A stretch of DNA of 64,000 bases from Rhodobacteraceae bacterium WD3A24 (GTDB taxonomy: Bacteria; Pseudomonadota; Alphaproteobacteria; Rhodobacterales; Rhodobacteraceae). The position numbers and the translations under genes are program-made. The DNA lies in NCBI GenBank assembly GCA_002967695.1, contig PUHN01000010.1:27104-91103 (forward strand), written 5' to 3'. Position 1 is the stretch's first letter. The number at the start of each line of letters is the position of its first letter. This document shows, piece by piece, positions 16,025 through 24,064 of this stretch. Below the pieces are notes generated by a model, which was not told the DNA's origin, did no database searches, and saw nothing but the letters and a program-made list of their open reading frames with translations.

Positions 16025-17236
16025 ATGATGTCAGCAGAATCCAAGAACATGCGGCTGATCGCCCATGACACGTTGCGCGGCTTTGGCAATGTGGGCGAAG
16101 GAATAAGCCTGCAGGTCGCCAAGGACGGCCGGCGCATTCTTTGGGTCGCCCATGAAAGCGCGCCCAAGAACTTCAGCGGGGTCGACGTCACCGACCCGCG
16201 CAAGCCCAGGGTCGTGGTTCAGACCGACCTTCCCCACAACACGGTGCGCTCGAACTCGCTCGAGGTCGCCGGAAACCTCATGGCGGTCGCCCACCAGACC
16301 CAGACATGGGGCGAGGAGCCCGCCGGCGTCGCGATCTGGGATATCGAAAACCCCACGGAGCCCCGCGAAATCGGTTTCTATGACGCGGCGAGTCCCTGGT
16401 CGCGCGGATGCCATCAGGTCTGGATGGTCGATGAAGGCTGGCTGACCTGCGCCTGTCCGACAAAGGACTTCCAGCCGCGCGAGAAATGGGACGACCAGCC
16501 TTTCATGATGCTCGATCTGTCCGATCCGACCAGGCCCACCGAAAGCTGCTTCTGGTGGCTGCCCGGAACACGCGAAGGTGACGAGGCCCCGGTTCCGCCC
16601 CGCCACCCCCGTTTCAACCAGGGCTGGCGCTGCCACAATACCAATGTCTATCCGGAGCGAATGGACCGCGCCTATCTGGGCTATATCGATGGCGGGGTTA
16701 TCATTCTCGACATCTCGGACAAGTCCAACCCGCAGATGGTCACCCACTGGAATCCCAATCCGCCGAACAACGGCTTCACCCATACGGTCATGCCGCTCTT
16801 CGATCGCGATCTGCTGGTCGTCACCGATGAATGCGTCTATGACGCAGGGGAAGACTGGCCCAAGCGCCACTGGATACTCGATGCCCGCGTCGAGACGAAT
16901 CTCGTCCCGATCTCCTCGCTTCCCATGCCCCCGGTCGAGGAATTCGCCCCGAGGGGGGGGCGCTACGGTGGCCACAATGTTCACGAGAACCGGCCCGGCC
17001 CCTCTTTCCGCTCAAGTGACATTCTGGTCAGTTCCTTCTTCAACGGCGGCGTGCGCGTCCACGACATTTCCGACCCGTATGAGCCCAAGGAGATCGCCTA
17101 TTACGTTCCCGAGACGCCCGAGGGCTCGCCGGTGGGCGCGATCCAGATCAACGATATCTACGTGGATGAAAATGCCATCATCTATGCGGTCGATCGCTGG
17201 GCGGGCGGGTTGTACGTCCTGGAGATGGATATCTGA
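16025..17236 (+). CDS. LVIVD-repeat beta-propeller protein
   Basis: A 403-residue protein made of LVIVD-type repeats, with units such as GVDVTDPRKPRVVVQTDLP, GVAIWDIENPTEPREIGFY, GVIILDISDKSNPQMV and GVRVHDISDPYEPKEIAYY, which fold into a beta-propeller. There is no signal peptide, so it is probably cytoplasmic. Conserved Cys, His and Trp residues lie between the blades (RGCHQVWMVDEGWLTCACPTKD). Its biochemical role is unknown. The presence of a COG0523 metallochaperone on the divergent strand raises the chance that it binds metal. The adjacent unknown gene at 17504 runs in the same direction. Confidence 0.8.
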   Translation: MMSAESKNMRLIAHDTLRGFGNVGEGISLQVAKDGRRILWVAHESAPKNFSGVDVTDPRKPRVVVQTDLPHNTVRSNSLEVAGNLMAVAHQTQTWGEEPAGVAIWDIENPTEPREIGFYDAASPWSRGCHQVWMVDEGWLTCACPTKDFQPREKWDDQPFMMLDLSDPTRPTESCFWWLPGTREGDEAPVPPRHPRFNQGWRCHNTNVYPERMDRAYLGYIDGGVIILDISDKSNPQMVTHWNPNPPNNGFTHTVMPLFDRDLLVVTDECVYDAGEDWPKRHWILDARVETNLVPISSLPMPPVEEFAPRGGRYGGHNVHENRPGPSFRSSDILVSSFFNGGVRVHDISDPYEPKEIAYYVPETPEGSPVGAIQINDIYVDENAIIYAVDRWAGGLYVLEMDI

Positions 17237-17503
17237 ACGCCCTTCGGCTGGCGCGCCCGCCCGGGGGGGCGCCGCGGATCTGTCCGGCGTGTGTGAAGGG
17301 GCGACGTCAGCACGCCGTCGGGTTGCGGTCTTTCGGTGTGCCCGTGCGCGGTTGGCATCGGAAAGCCCCCGGTCCGCGGCGACACGGTTTCGAGTGGTGC
17401 GGCGCCTCCCGTCGCGCCGTGTCCTCGGGCCGCGCATTTCGCTTCGGGGCTTGCACCCTGCATGCCGGGCGGGGCGCGACGGCAGATTGATTGAGGTGGC
17501 TGG

Positions 17504-18253
17504 ATGAAGCTCGCATCGTCTCACGGTGGATATGTGATCCCCTACGGAACCGGTTCGGTATCGTCGTCGCAACTGGCGGCTTTCGATGACACCCCTCTCT
17601 GCGAGGTCAATCTGCCCGGAGCCCCCCTTGTCCGCGTCCCGTGCGGATCGCGCGTGCCGTTGCGGTTGCACGACGTCACCTACCCTTTCGCCCGCCAGCC
17701 TGTCTCGCAAGACCTCGCGCATGGTCGTGACCAGGTCGCCTTCCTCGAGGCGCATCTGGCGGAGCTGTGCGGCGTGTGGAACAAGCCGTTGAGACGGTTC
17801 ATTCACGGCTACTTTGCAGCCATCCGGCGCCATGTGCAGGAGGCCGCGTCCGAGCTGGAGGAAAGGCTGGGCCCGGTCGCCGGCCTTGCCGAGCTGGAGC
17901 ACTGGGTGTTCGCTGCCCCAACGCCGTTGCCCAGAGCCCATATCCGGCTGACCGCCTTGCCGGACTCGGACAGCCCCGACAATGGCGAGTTCCACACCGC
18001 CGATGTGGCTTTCTGGGACGGTGCCGGATTGATGTGCTGTTTCGTCTCCGGGGGCACCATGATCGGAAAGCAACTGCGCGCCGTGAATGCGCTCACGGAG
18101 TCCGGCGTTCGGGTGATCCGGCTTTCTGCGGCCGACTGCAACGACCAGCACACCCTCCTCGACCTCCTCGGCGCGCCATTTGCCGACTTTACCCCGGGAA
18201 TCCGCCTTCCGCAAAGCCCCTTCGGCTCGCAAGGCATTCCCTATCCTGAATAG
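17504..18253 (+). CDS. Unrecognised 249-residue protein
   Basis: I do not recognise a family. GAGG lies 9 bp before the ATG, and GC-rich third positions support coding. No signal peptide or membrane helix is visible. The C-terminal half has an alternating strand/helix pattern, EFHTADVAFWDGAGLMCC, then FVSGGTMIGKQLRAVNAL and ESGVRVIRLSAAD. Its spacing (Asp, strand, K-containing helix, then a V-I-R-L strand) recalls PD-(D/E)xK nuclease-like folds, but the usual second acidic residue is not obvious. It follows the LVIVD gene by 267 bp, in which I see no other gene. Confidence 0.6.
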   Translation: MKLASSHGGYVIPYGTGSVSSSQLAAFDDTPLCEVNLPGAPLVRVPCGSRVPLRLHDVTYPFARQPVSQDLAHGRDQVAFLEAHLAELCGVWNKPLRRFIHGYFAAIRRHVQEAASELEERLGPVAGLAELEHWVFAAPTPLPRAHIRLTALPDSDSPDNGEFHTADVAFWDGAGLMCCFVSGGTMIGKQLRAVNALTESGVRVIRLSAADCNDQHTLLDLLGAPFADFTPGIRLPQSPFGSQGIPYPE

Positions 18254-18506
18254 TCTGCCCGATCGCGGCGCCCGCTGCGTCCATCTCGTGAGGAGGTTCC
18301 CGCCGGCAAAGGGGATGTCTCATCCTCGACAGGCGAGGGCAACGCTCCATGCGCGCCGCGCTTGCATGGGCTTGTCCAGCTGGCCGTAAGCGCGAGTTGG
18401 CCCTCGCCTTCGGCCGTGTTCCGGGCAATGCGAGGCGGTTCCTGTCGTGTGGCAGGGAGTGCGTTTCACAATGTGTGCCAAGTCTGCGTTTCCCAGATCG
18501 CTCAGT

Positions 18507-18881
18507 GTTGAGGTCCATGTATCGGGTCAGCGAAGGTGGCCGTACGAGGTAAAGGCGCAAGTTGTCGTGGAAAGTCTGCGACCCGGCGAGACGGTGAATG
18601 CGGTTGCGGCGCGAAATGGCATCCAGCCGAACCAACTGACGGCCTGGCGACGGAAGGCGAAGGACAGGGCGCCCGTTCTGCCGGCCGCCGAGCCGGAGAC
18701 AGACGAGGCCTTGTTCGCACCGCTCGTGGTCTGCGATGCGGAGGACGCACCGCCGGCGCCGGCGAACGACACAGCCGGGGGCGAGGTGCGGATCGCGATC
18801 GGCGGCGTGACCCTCCACCTCGACGCGGACACGCCCACTGTTCGCCTTGCCGAGATCGTCCGGGCGCTCGGAGGTCAGGCG
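18507..18881 (+). pseudogene. IS66-family TnpA (OrfA) remnant
   Basis: About 125 codons match IS66 TnpA: the helix-turn-helix QRRWPYEVKAQVVVESL, GETVNAVAARNGIQPNQLTAWRRKAKD, then the C-terminal VRIAIGGVTLHLDADTP and LAEIVRALGGQA. The normal initiation codon seems lost: the frame reads GTTGAG where MEV would be expected. The stop is also gone, since CGATG stands where TGATG commonly joins tnpA to tnpB. The frame therefore runs on into foreign sequence and the integrase fragment. tnpB and tnpC are absent. Confidence 0.7.
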
Positions 18882-19019
18882 CGATGCTGCCCGCGCACAA
18901 AGTCCGCACTCGAACGCATGGCGTTCGCCTGCTCACGTCGAGCCAGAGGAACGGCCAGTCGCCCTCCAGAGGCCGGTTCAGGAACGCCTGCGCGCGACGC
19001 TGCGCAGGGCCCGAGGCAC

Positions 19020-19295
19020 GGCGACACGATCCTGACTGGTCAAAGAGGCGGGCCGCTATCATACCGCGCCGCCGCCGACCGCATGCGCAAGCTACGCAAG
19101 GCTATCGGGGCGGGGAAAGCACACGATTCGCATGCCCTGCGCTACACGACGACCGCCGAAATGGCCGCGCTCGGCTACGACGACGACCTTATCATGGCCG
19201 TGACCGGGCACCGGACTAAGGCGATGGTCGAGAAGTATGCCGGGTCAGCCCGGCAGAAGGTGCGCGCCATCGAGGCGCAGAAAAGGAGGAAGTGA
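19020..19295 (+). pseudogene. C-terminal catalytic fragment of a tyrosine recombinase (integrase)
   Basis: The last 90 or so residues hold part of the phage-integrase active site: HALRYTTTAEM with the His-x-x-Arg pair, AVTGHRTKAM with the third His, and the nucleophile Tyr in VEKYAG. The N-terminal DNA-binding domain and the first catalytic Arg are missing. It is joined in frame to the IS66 remnant, giving a 282-codon chimera (18447-19295) unlikely to be functional. It points at tRNA-Cys, 205 bp away, the usual position of an integrase at the edge of an integrated element. Confidence 0.75.
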
Positions 19296-19495
19296 TGAGA
19301 GGGCGCGCTTATCGCCTTCGCGTGTATGGGTGCCGATTTTGCGGAAAGACCCTCATTAGGGAAGTGCCCGCGGAGTGCTGTGTTGAGCGAATGCGCGACC
19401 TCGGCCCGAGCGTCCCGAAATCACGGGCGAACGAACGAGGGGTGAACAACGAACTGTGCCATCCGATGTGCCAGACGCCGCGCCGGATTGACTAA
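19295..19495 (+). CDS. Small cysteine-rich protein beside the integrase fragment
   Basis: A 66-codon frame follows the integrase stop with an overlap. A very good ribosome site, AAAAGGAGGA, lies just before GTG 19292 and ATG 19295. Cysteines are arranged as CxxC (YGCRFCGK), then CC (AECCVERM), then CxxxC (CHPMC), as in a small zinc-ribbon-type protein. I do not recognise the family. It ends 5 bp before tRNA-Cys. It could be a cargo gene of the eroded element, or a chance frame helped by the ribosome site. Confidence 0.45.
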   Translation: MRGRAYRLRVYGCRFCGKTLIREVPAECCVERMRDLGPSVPKSRANERGVNNELCHPMCQTPRRID

Positions 19496-19499
19496 GTAT

Positions 19500-19573
19500 T
19501 GGAGGCGAGTGCGGGATTCGAACCCGCGTACACGGATTTGCAATCCGCTGCGTAACCACTCCGCCAACTCGCC
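19500..19573 (-). tRNA. tRNA-Cys(GCA)
   Basis: A 74-nt cloverleaf on the minus strand. The acceptor GGCGAGT pairs with ACTCGCC, the discriminator is T and CCA is encoded. The anticodon loop reads TTGCAAA, giving GCA, and the T-arm contains GGGTTCGAATCCC. Its 3' end faces the integrase fragment, so it may have been the attachment site of an element. I did not find a second copy of the 3' end in the window. Confidence 0.95.
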
Positions 19574-19585
19574 AGGGTGGCGTTG

Positions 19586-19614
19586 TGCTTAGGTTTTCCG
19601 ATGGCCGCCGTCAA
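19586..19614 (-). promoter_or_regulatory. Putative promoter of tRNA-Cys
   Basis: On the minus strand TTGACG (-35, 19614-19609) and TAAGCA (-10, 19591-19586) are 17 bp apart and end 12 bp before the mature 5' end. Confidence 0.55.
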
Positions 19615-19724
19615 GGTGCCATGTTCGCCGGCGCCGGCGCGCGCGGCGTGGATCTCGCGCGGATCGTTGCGTCTCATTGAACCGGGGCGAAAATTGTGCC
19701 GGCCTGCCACGTAACTGAAATCAT

Positions 19725-19800
19725 TGGTGGGTGATGACGGATTCGAACCGCCGACATTCTCGGTGTAAACGAGACGCTCTACCATCTGAGCTAATCACCC
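19725..19800 (-). tRNA. tRNA-Val(TAC)
   Basis: A 76-nt cloverleaf on the minus strand. The acceptor GGGTGAT pairs with ATCACCC, and CCA is encoded. The D-arm contains AGCTCAGATGGTAGAGC, the anticodon loop TTTACAC gives TAC, and the T-arm contains GGTTCGAATCC. Confidence 0.95.
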
Positions 19801-19810
19801 GACGCCTCGC

Positions 19811-19839
19811 AGATAGCCCGGAAGGACGGCCCCGCGCAA
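19811..19839 (-). promoter_or_regulatory. Putative promoter of tRNA-Val
   Basis: On the minus strand TTGCGC (-35, 19839-19834) and CTATCT (-10, 19816-19811) are 17 bp apart and stand 10 bp before the mature tRNA end. The opposite strand here is the rpoN leader. Confidence 0.4.
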
Positions 19840-19938
19840 GTGGGCTGCGCGGCGGCTTGCCCGAACCGCGGCGCGGCGGGTAGACTATGCGGCCAGGCTG
19901 GCGCCGCGGCGCCGCGCGACACCCCGAAAGCGGCCCAG

Positions 19939-21258
19939 ATGAGCACGCAATACGCAGTCCAGATGCAGCAGATCCGCGCGCTCGCCATGACAACGGGTCT
20001 GCGGCAGGCGATCGGGCTGCTCCAGTACGACAACCTCGCCCTCTCGCGCCTGATCGCGCGGGAGGCGGCCCGCAACCCGGCGGTGCGGTTGCAGACCGCG
20101 ACGGCGCGGCCGCCGCCGCCCCGCCCGGCCGGAATGCCGCCCGACCCTCGACCGGGCGCGGGGGCCGACTGGACCGGCCGGCTCGCCGCCCCCGCCGAGG
20201 GGCTTGAGGCGCATGTCGAGCGCGAGATCGGGCTCGCCTTTCGCGATGGGCGGGCCCGCGAGATCGCGCTGACCTTCGCCTCGGCGCTCGAGCCCAGCGG
20301 CTGGCTCGGCGCCGGGGTCGGCGAGGTCGCGGCGGCGGCGGGCTGCACGGTCGCGGAGGCCAAGGCGGTTCTCGACCGGCTTCAGGCGATCGAGCCGGCC
20401 GGCCTTTTCGCCCGTTCCCTGGCGGAGTGCCTGCGCCTGCAGGCGGCCGATCGCGGGCTGCTCACGCCGGTCATGGAAATCGTGCTCGACGATCTCGACG
20501 CGGTCGCGCGCGGGGCGCATTCCGCCCTTGCCCGCCGTGCCGGCTGCGACGAGGCCGACATCGGCGCCGCCCTGCGCGACCTGCGCCAGTGCGACCCCAA
20601 GCCGGGCGCGGCCTTCGACGCCGGGCCGGCGCCCGTTCATCCGCCCGATCTGGTGGTCACGCCGCACGGGATCGCCGGCTGGAAGGTGGACCACAACCAC
20701 GCGACGCTGCCGCATCTGATCGTGCTCGACCCCGGCGCCGACGCCTTTGCCGACGCCGAGGCGCGGCGCGAGGCGCTGACCTCGGCGCGGTGGCTCGAAC
20801 GCGCGGTGGCGCGGCGCAACGCCACCACCCTGCGGGTTGCCGGCGAGGTCGTCGAGCGCCAGAGCGCCTATCTGCGTGACGGGCCCGCGCGCCTAGCGCC
20901 GCTGTGTTTCGCCGACGTGGCGGCGGCGGTGGGCGTGCATGAGAGCACCGTCAGCCGGGTGACGGCCGGACTGCGCATGGAGACGCCGCGCGGCGGTGTC
21001 GCCCTGCGCGATCTGTTCAGCCCCGCCCTGCCCGGCCATGGCGGCGCGCCGGTCTCCACCACCGCCGTGCGCCACAGAATCGCGGAGATGATCGCCGCCG
21101 AGGTGCCCGAGCGGCCCCTGAGCGACGCTGCCATCGCCGGGCACCTGCGCGAGCGGGGCATCGGAATCGCGCGACGGACGGTCGCCAAGTATCGCGAGAT
21201 GCTCGGCCTGCCGGGTTCGGCCGCGCGCCGCACGCGCGCCGCCAGCCGGGCCCGGTAA
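19939..21258 (+). CDS. rpoN: RNA polymerase sigma-54 factor, short divergent paralogue
   Basis: The alternative sigma factor for -24/-12 promoters, which needs an AAA+ activator. It is 439 residues. Region I is the glutamine/leucine-rich MQQIRALAMTTGLRQAIGLLQ. The core-binding region includes LEAHVEREI. The HTH is FADVAAAVGVHESTVSRV, and the diagnostic RpoN box ARRTVAKYRE is at residues 411-420. The start at 19939 (MSTQYAVQ) avoids a 33-codon frame overlapping the tRNA-Val promoter. Rhodobacteraceae often carry several rpoN genes linked to particular target operons. A sigma-54-type promoter lies 146 bp after the stop and an activator gene 7 kb downstream, so a dedicated role is likely. Confidence 0.92.
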   Translation: MSTQYAVQMQQIRALAMTTGLRQAIGLLQYDNLALSRLIAREAARNPAVRLQTATARPPPPRPAGMPPDPRPGAGADWTGRLAAPAEGLEAHVEREIGLAFRDGRAREIALTFASALEPSGWLGAGVGEVAAAAGCTVAEAKAVLDRLQAIEPAGLFARSLAECLRLQAADRGLLTPVMEIVLDDLDAVARGAHSALARRAGCDEADIGAALRDLRQCDPKPGAAFDAGPAPVHPPDLVVTPHGIAGWKVDHNHATLPHLIVLDPGADAFADAEARREALTSARWLERAVARRNATTLRVAGEVVERQSAYLRDGPARLAPLCFADVAAAVGVHESTVSRVTAGLRMETPRGGVALRDLFSPALPGHGGAPVSTTAVRHRIAEMIAAEVPERPLSDAAIAGHLRERGIGIARRTVAKYREMLGLPGSAARRTRAASRAR

Positions 21259-21262
21259 GGCA

Positions 21263-21298
21263 GCGTGAAAATTGCCGCATGGCGCGCGAAATTCACGC
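21263..21298. promoter_or_regulatory. Inverted GCGTGAA...TTCACGC repeat, candidate activator site
   Basis: Perfect 7-bp arms (21263-21269 and 21292-21298) lie 22 bp apart, 107-142 bp upstream of the sigma-54-type promoter at 21404, a normal distance for an enhancer-binding protein. GCGTGAAAA occurs again at 29162-29170, 101-109 bp before the second sigma-54-type promoter. Confidence 0.45.
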
Positions 21299-21403
21299 AA
21301 ATGCATCCCGCATCATGCCCGCGGCTTCGATACGCCATCGCCATCGCCGCCGGGATCTGCCGGTTTTCAGACCCTTGGCGCGCGCCGCGCTCAAAGCCAG
21401 AGA

Positions 21404-21420
21404 CTGGCATGATCCTTGCA
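21404..21420 (+). promoter_or_regulatory. Sigma-54 (-24/-12) promoter of the ABC transporter operon
   Basis: CTGGCATGATCCTTGCA matches the consensus TGGCACG-N4-TTGCW with one change. The invariant GG (21406-21407) and GC (21418-21419) are exactly 10 bp apart. It lies 69 bp before the start of the substrate-binding protein gene, and no competing sigma-70 promoter is obvious. Confidence 0.82.
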
Positions 21421-21488
21421 TGAAGCAGGGTGTGCGGCGATCGAAGGGCATACCCCCACGCCGCATCGAACCGACAGGGAGAAACATC

Positions 21489-23027
21489 ATGACGAAGCTT
21501 CACAGAACCCTCATGGTCTCGGCACTGGCGCTGTGCACCGCCGCGCCGGCGGTCAGCGCCCAGGAACTGGTTGTGGGCTTTACCCGCGACGCCGACACGC
21601 TGGACCCGGCCAACCACCGCAACCGGGAAACCGAGACGGTCATCCGCAACATGTTCGACGGGGTGCTGACCCGCGACTCCTCGATGGAGATCCACCCCCA
21701 GCTTGCCGAGTCCTATGAACAGGTCTCGCCCACCGTCTATGACTTCCATATCCGCGAGGGCGTGCAGTTCCACGACGGCACCGAGATGACCGCCGGGGAC
21801 GTCGCCTTCACGCTGCGCCGCATCACCGAGGAAGGCGCCATGGGCGACGGCCAGACGAGCCCGCGCCAGAGCCTGATGGGCCCGGTCGAGTCGGTCGAGG
21901 TCGTCGAGGGCAACACCGTCCGCGTGACGCTGTCCGAGCCGTGGCCCCTTCTGCCGGCGATGCTGCCCTTCCAGGAGGTCGTGTCGCAGGATTTCGTCGA
22001 GGAGGTCGGCACCGAGGGCATGGCCACCCAGGCCAACGGCACCGGGCCGTTCGAGCTCGTCGAGTGGCGCCGCGGCGACTCGATCATCATGGAGCGTTTC
22101 GAGGACTACTACGGCGGCGCCGAGGGCATCCCGCCCGTGGACACCGCCTGCGTCGAGCGCGCGATCTTCCGCATCATCCCCGAGTCGGCCTCGCGCGTGG
22201 CCGCGCTGCTGTCGGGTGACGTGCATATCATCAACGAACTGCCGCCGCACTCGGTCGCCCAGGTCGAGAACAATTCCGGCACCGAGGTGATGACAGTCAA
22301 CGGGACGCGCAGCTTCTTCATCGCCATGAACATGGAGAACGAGATCTTCGACGATATCCGCGTTCGCCAGGCCGTCGCCCACGCGATCGACCGTGACCTG
22401 ATCATCGACCGCATCCTCGGCGGCAATGCCGAGGCGATCAACGGCATCCTCAGCCCCGACGCCTTCGGCAAGAACGACGAGCTGGAGGGCTACGACTACG
22501 ACCCCGAGCGCGCGCAGGAGCTGCTGGCCGAGGCCGGCTATCCCGACGGGATCGAGGTCACGCTGGATGTCGAGGGCGCCTTCCGCGACACCGCGCAGGC
22601 GGTCGCCTCGCTGCTGACCGACGCCGGGATCAACACGCAGGTCAGCGTGGGCGAGGGCACGATGCTGACCCAGCAGTGGCGCACCGAGGGTGAACCCAAG
22701 ACGGGCGACATGTACTTCACGTCGTGGGGCAACGGGTCGCTCGACCCGCAGGGGATCTTCGTGCCGACGCACATGACGGATGCGCGCGGCAACTCGGCGG
22801 GATACGCCAACCCCGAACTCGACGCGCTGCTCGAGGAGGCCGCCGTCGAGACCGACCGCGCCGAGCGCGCCGAGATGTACCAGGAGGCCGAGGCGATGGC
22901 CGCCGCGGATGCGCCCTATGTCTATCTCTGGGTTCCGCAGGACATCTACGGCGTCTCCACACGGCTGAGCGGCTGGTCGCCCAGCCCCGACAGCCGCATC
23001 AACCTGCACGACGCCTGCCTCGACTGA
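21489..23027 (+). CDS. ABC transporter substrate-binding protein, peptide/opine family (SBP_bac_5)
   Basis: The periplasmic receptor of a Dpp/Opp-type importer, 512 residues. The signal peptide MTKLHRTLMVSALALCTAAPAVSA is followed by QELVVGFTRDADTLDPANHRN, the usual mature start. The family motif region is PQLAESYEQVSPTVYDFHIREGVQFHDGTEMTA, and the second lobe contains VRQAVAHAIDRDLI. AGGGAG precedes the ATG at 21489; the frame extends upstream across the sigma-54-type promoter, so earlier starts are unlikely. It is the first gene of a tightly packed operon. The ligand is unknown. Confidence 0.92.
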   Translation: MTKLHRTLMVSALALCTAAPAVSAQELVVGFTRDADTLDPANHRNRETETVIRNMFDGVLTRDSSMEIHPQLAESYEQVSPTVYDFHIREGVQFHDGTEMTAGDVAFTLRRITEEGAMGDGQTSPRQSLMGPVESVEVVEGNTVRVTLSEPWPLLPAMLPFQEVVSQDFVEEVGTEGMATQANGTGPFELVEWRRGDSIIMERFEDYYGGAEGIPPVDTACVERAIFRIIPESASRVAALLSGDVHIINELPPHSVAQVENNSGTEVMTVNGTRSFFIAMNMENEIFDDIRVRQAVAHAIDRDLIIDRILGGNAEAINGILSPDAFGKNDELEGYDYDPERAQELLAEAGYPDGIEVTLDVEGAFRDTAQAVASLLTDAGINTQVSVGEGTMLTQQWRTEGEPKTGDMYFTSWGNGSLDPQGIFVPTHMTDARGNSAGYANPELDALLEEAAVETDRAERAEMYQEAEAMAAADAPYVYLWVPQDIYGVSTRLSGWSPSPDSRINLHDACLD

Positions 23028-23056
23028 GGCGCGCACCAGCGTAGGGAGGACCGGGC

Positions 23057-24064
23057 ATGAGCCTGACAAAGCTGATCGAGCGGCTGCTTCAGCTCGTGCC
23101 CGTCCTGCTGGGGGTCAGCGTCATCGTGTTCATCATGATGGCGCTGACGCCCGGCGACCCGGTCGAGATCATGATCGGGGATCAGAACATTTCGGCCGAG
23201 CAGGAGGCGCAGATGCGCCGCGATCTCGGCCTGGACGAACCGGTCCACCAGCGTTTCCTGACCTTTCTGGGCAACGCGGTCCAGGGCGATTTCGGCACCA
23301 GTTTCTATCACCGCCGGCCCGTCTCGGAGGTAATCGCCGAGCGCCTGCCGGCGACGATCGAACTCAGCCTCGTCGCGCTGATCCTCGCGCTGGCGACCTC
23401 GATCCCCCTCGGGGTGGTCGCGGCGATCAGGAAGAACTCCGTCCTCGACCGGCTGGCGACAGTGGGCTCGCTGCTGGGGGTTTCGCTGCCCGGCTTCTGG
23501 TTCGGCATCCTGCTGCTGATGCTGTTCGCGGTGCATCTGCAGCTGCTGCCGGTGGCCGGGCGCATCAGCTATCAAAGCGAGATCGAGCCGATCACCCATC
23601 TTCTGCTGGTCGACTCGCTCCTGCGCGGGCGGCTTGACGCCTTTGCCGACGCCGCGCGCCACATCATCCTGCCGGCGATCACGCTGGGGCTGCCGATGAC
23701 GGCGATCCTCACGCGGGTGACGCGCACCTCGATGCTTGAGGTGATGCGCACTGACTACATCACCTTCGCCGAGGCCAAGGGGCTGTCGCGCCGGCGCGTG
23801 ATCTACCGCCACGCGCTCAAGAACGCGCTGATCCCGACCGTCTCGGTCGCCGCGATCGAGACGGGCTCGCTGCTGGGTGGCAACATGATCGTCGAGACGG
23901 TGTTCGGCTGGCCGGGCCTCGGCCGGCTCGTGGTCGAGAGCATCTTCGTGCGCAACTTCCCGCTCGTGCAGGCGGCGGTGCTGCTCTACGCGGTGACCTA
24001 CGTCATGCTCAATTTCATCGCCGACATCCTCTACACCGTCCTCAATCCGCGGGTGAAACTGTGA
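23057..24064 (+). CDS. ABC transporter permease, DppB type
   Basis: A 335-residue inner-membrane subunit with about six helices. It starts MSLTKLIERLLQLVPVLLGVSVIVFIMM, then LTPGDPVEIMIGD, typical of DppB/GsiC. The EAA loop that contacts the ATPase reads EAKGLSRRRVIYRHALKNALIP. GGGAGG lies before the ATG. Its stop overlaps the GTG start of the next gene. Confidence 0.92.
   Translation: MSLTKLIERLLQLVPVLLGVSVIVFIMMALTPGDPVEIMIGDQNISAEQEAQMRRDLGLDEPVHQRFLTFLGNAVQGDFGTSFYHRRPVSEVIAERLPATIELSLVALILALATSIPLGVVAAIRKNSVLDRLATVGSLLGVSLPGFWFGILLLMLFAVHLQLLPVAGRISYQSEIEPITHLLLVDSLLRGRLDAFADAARHIILPAITLGLPMTAILTRVTRTSMLEVMRTDYITFAEAKGLSRRRVIYRHALKNALIPTVSVAAIETGSLLGGNMIVETVFGWPGLGRLVVESIFVRNFPLVQAAVLLYAVTYVMLNFIADILYTVLNPRVKL

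Noticed and set aside
18447..19295. One functional 282-residue protein
   Set aside because: The first half is IS66 TnpA and the second half an integrase C-terminus, joined by sequence of neither family. It is best read as two fused remnants.
20868..23069. Open frame of about 730 codons on the minus strand
   Set aside because: Antisense to rpoN and the substrate-binding protein gene, both of which have clear signatures.
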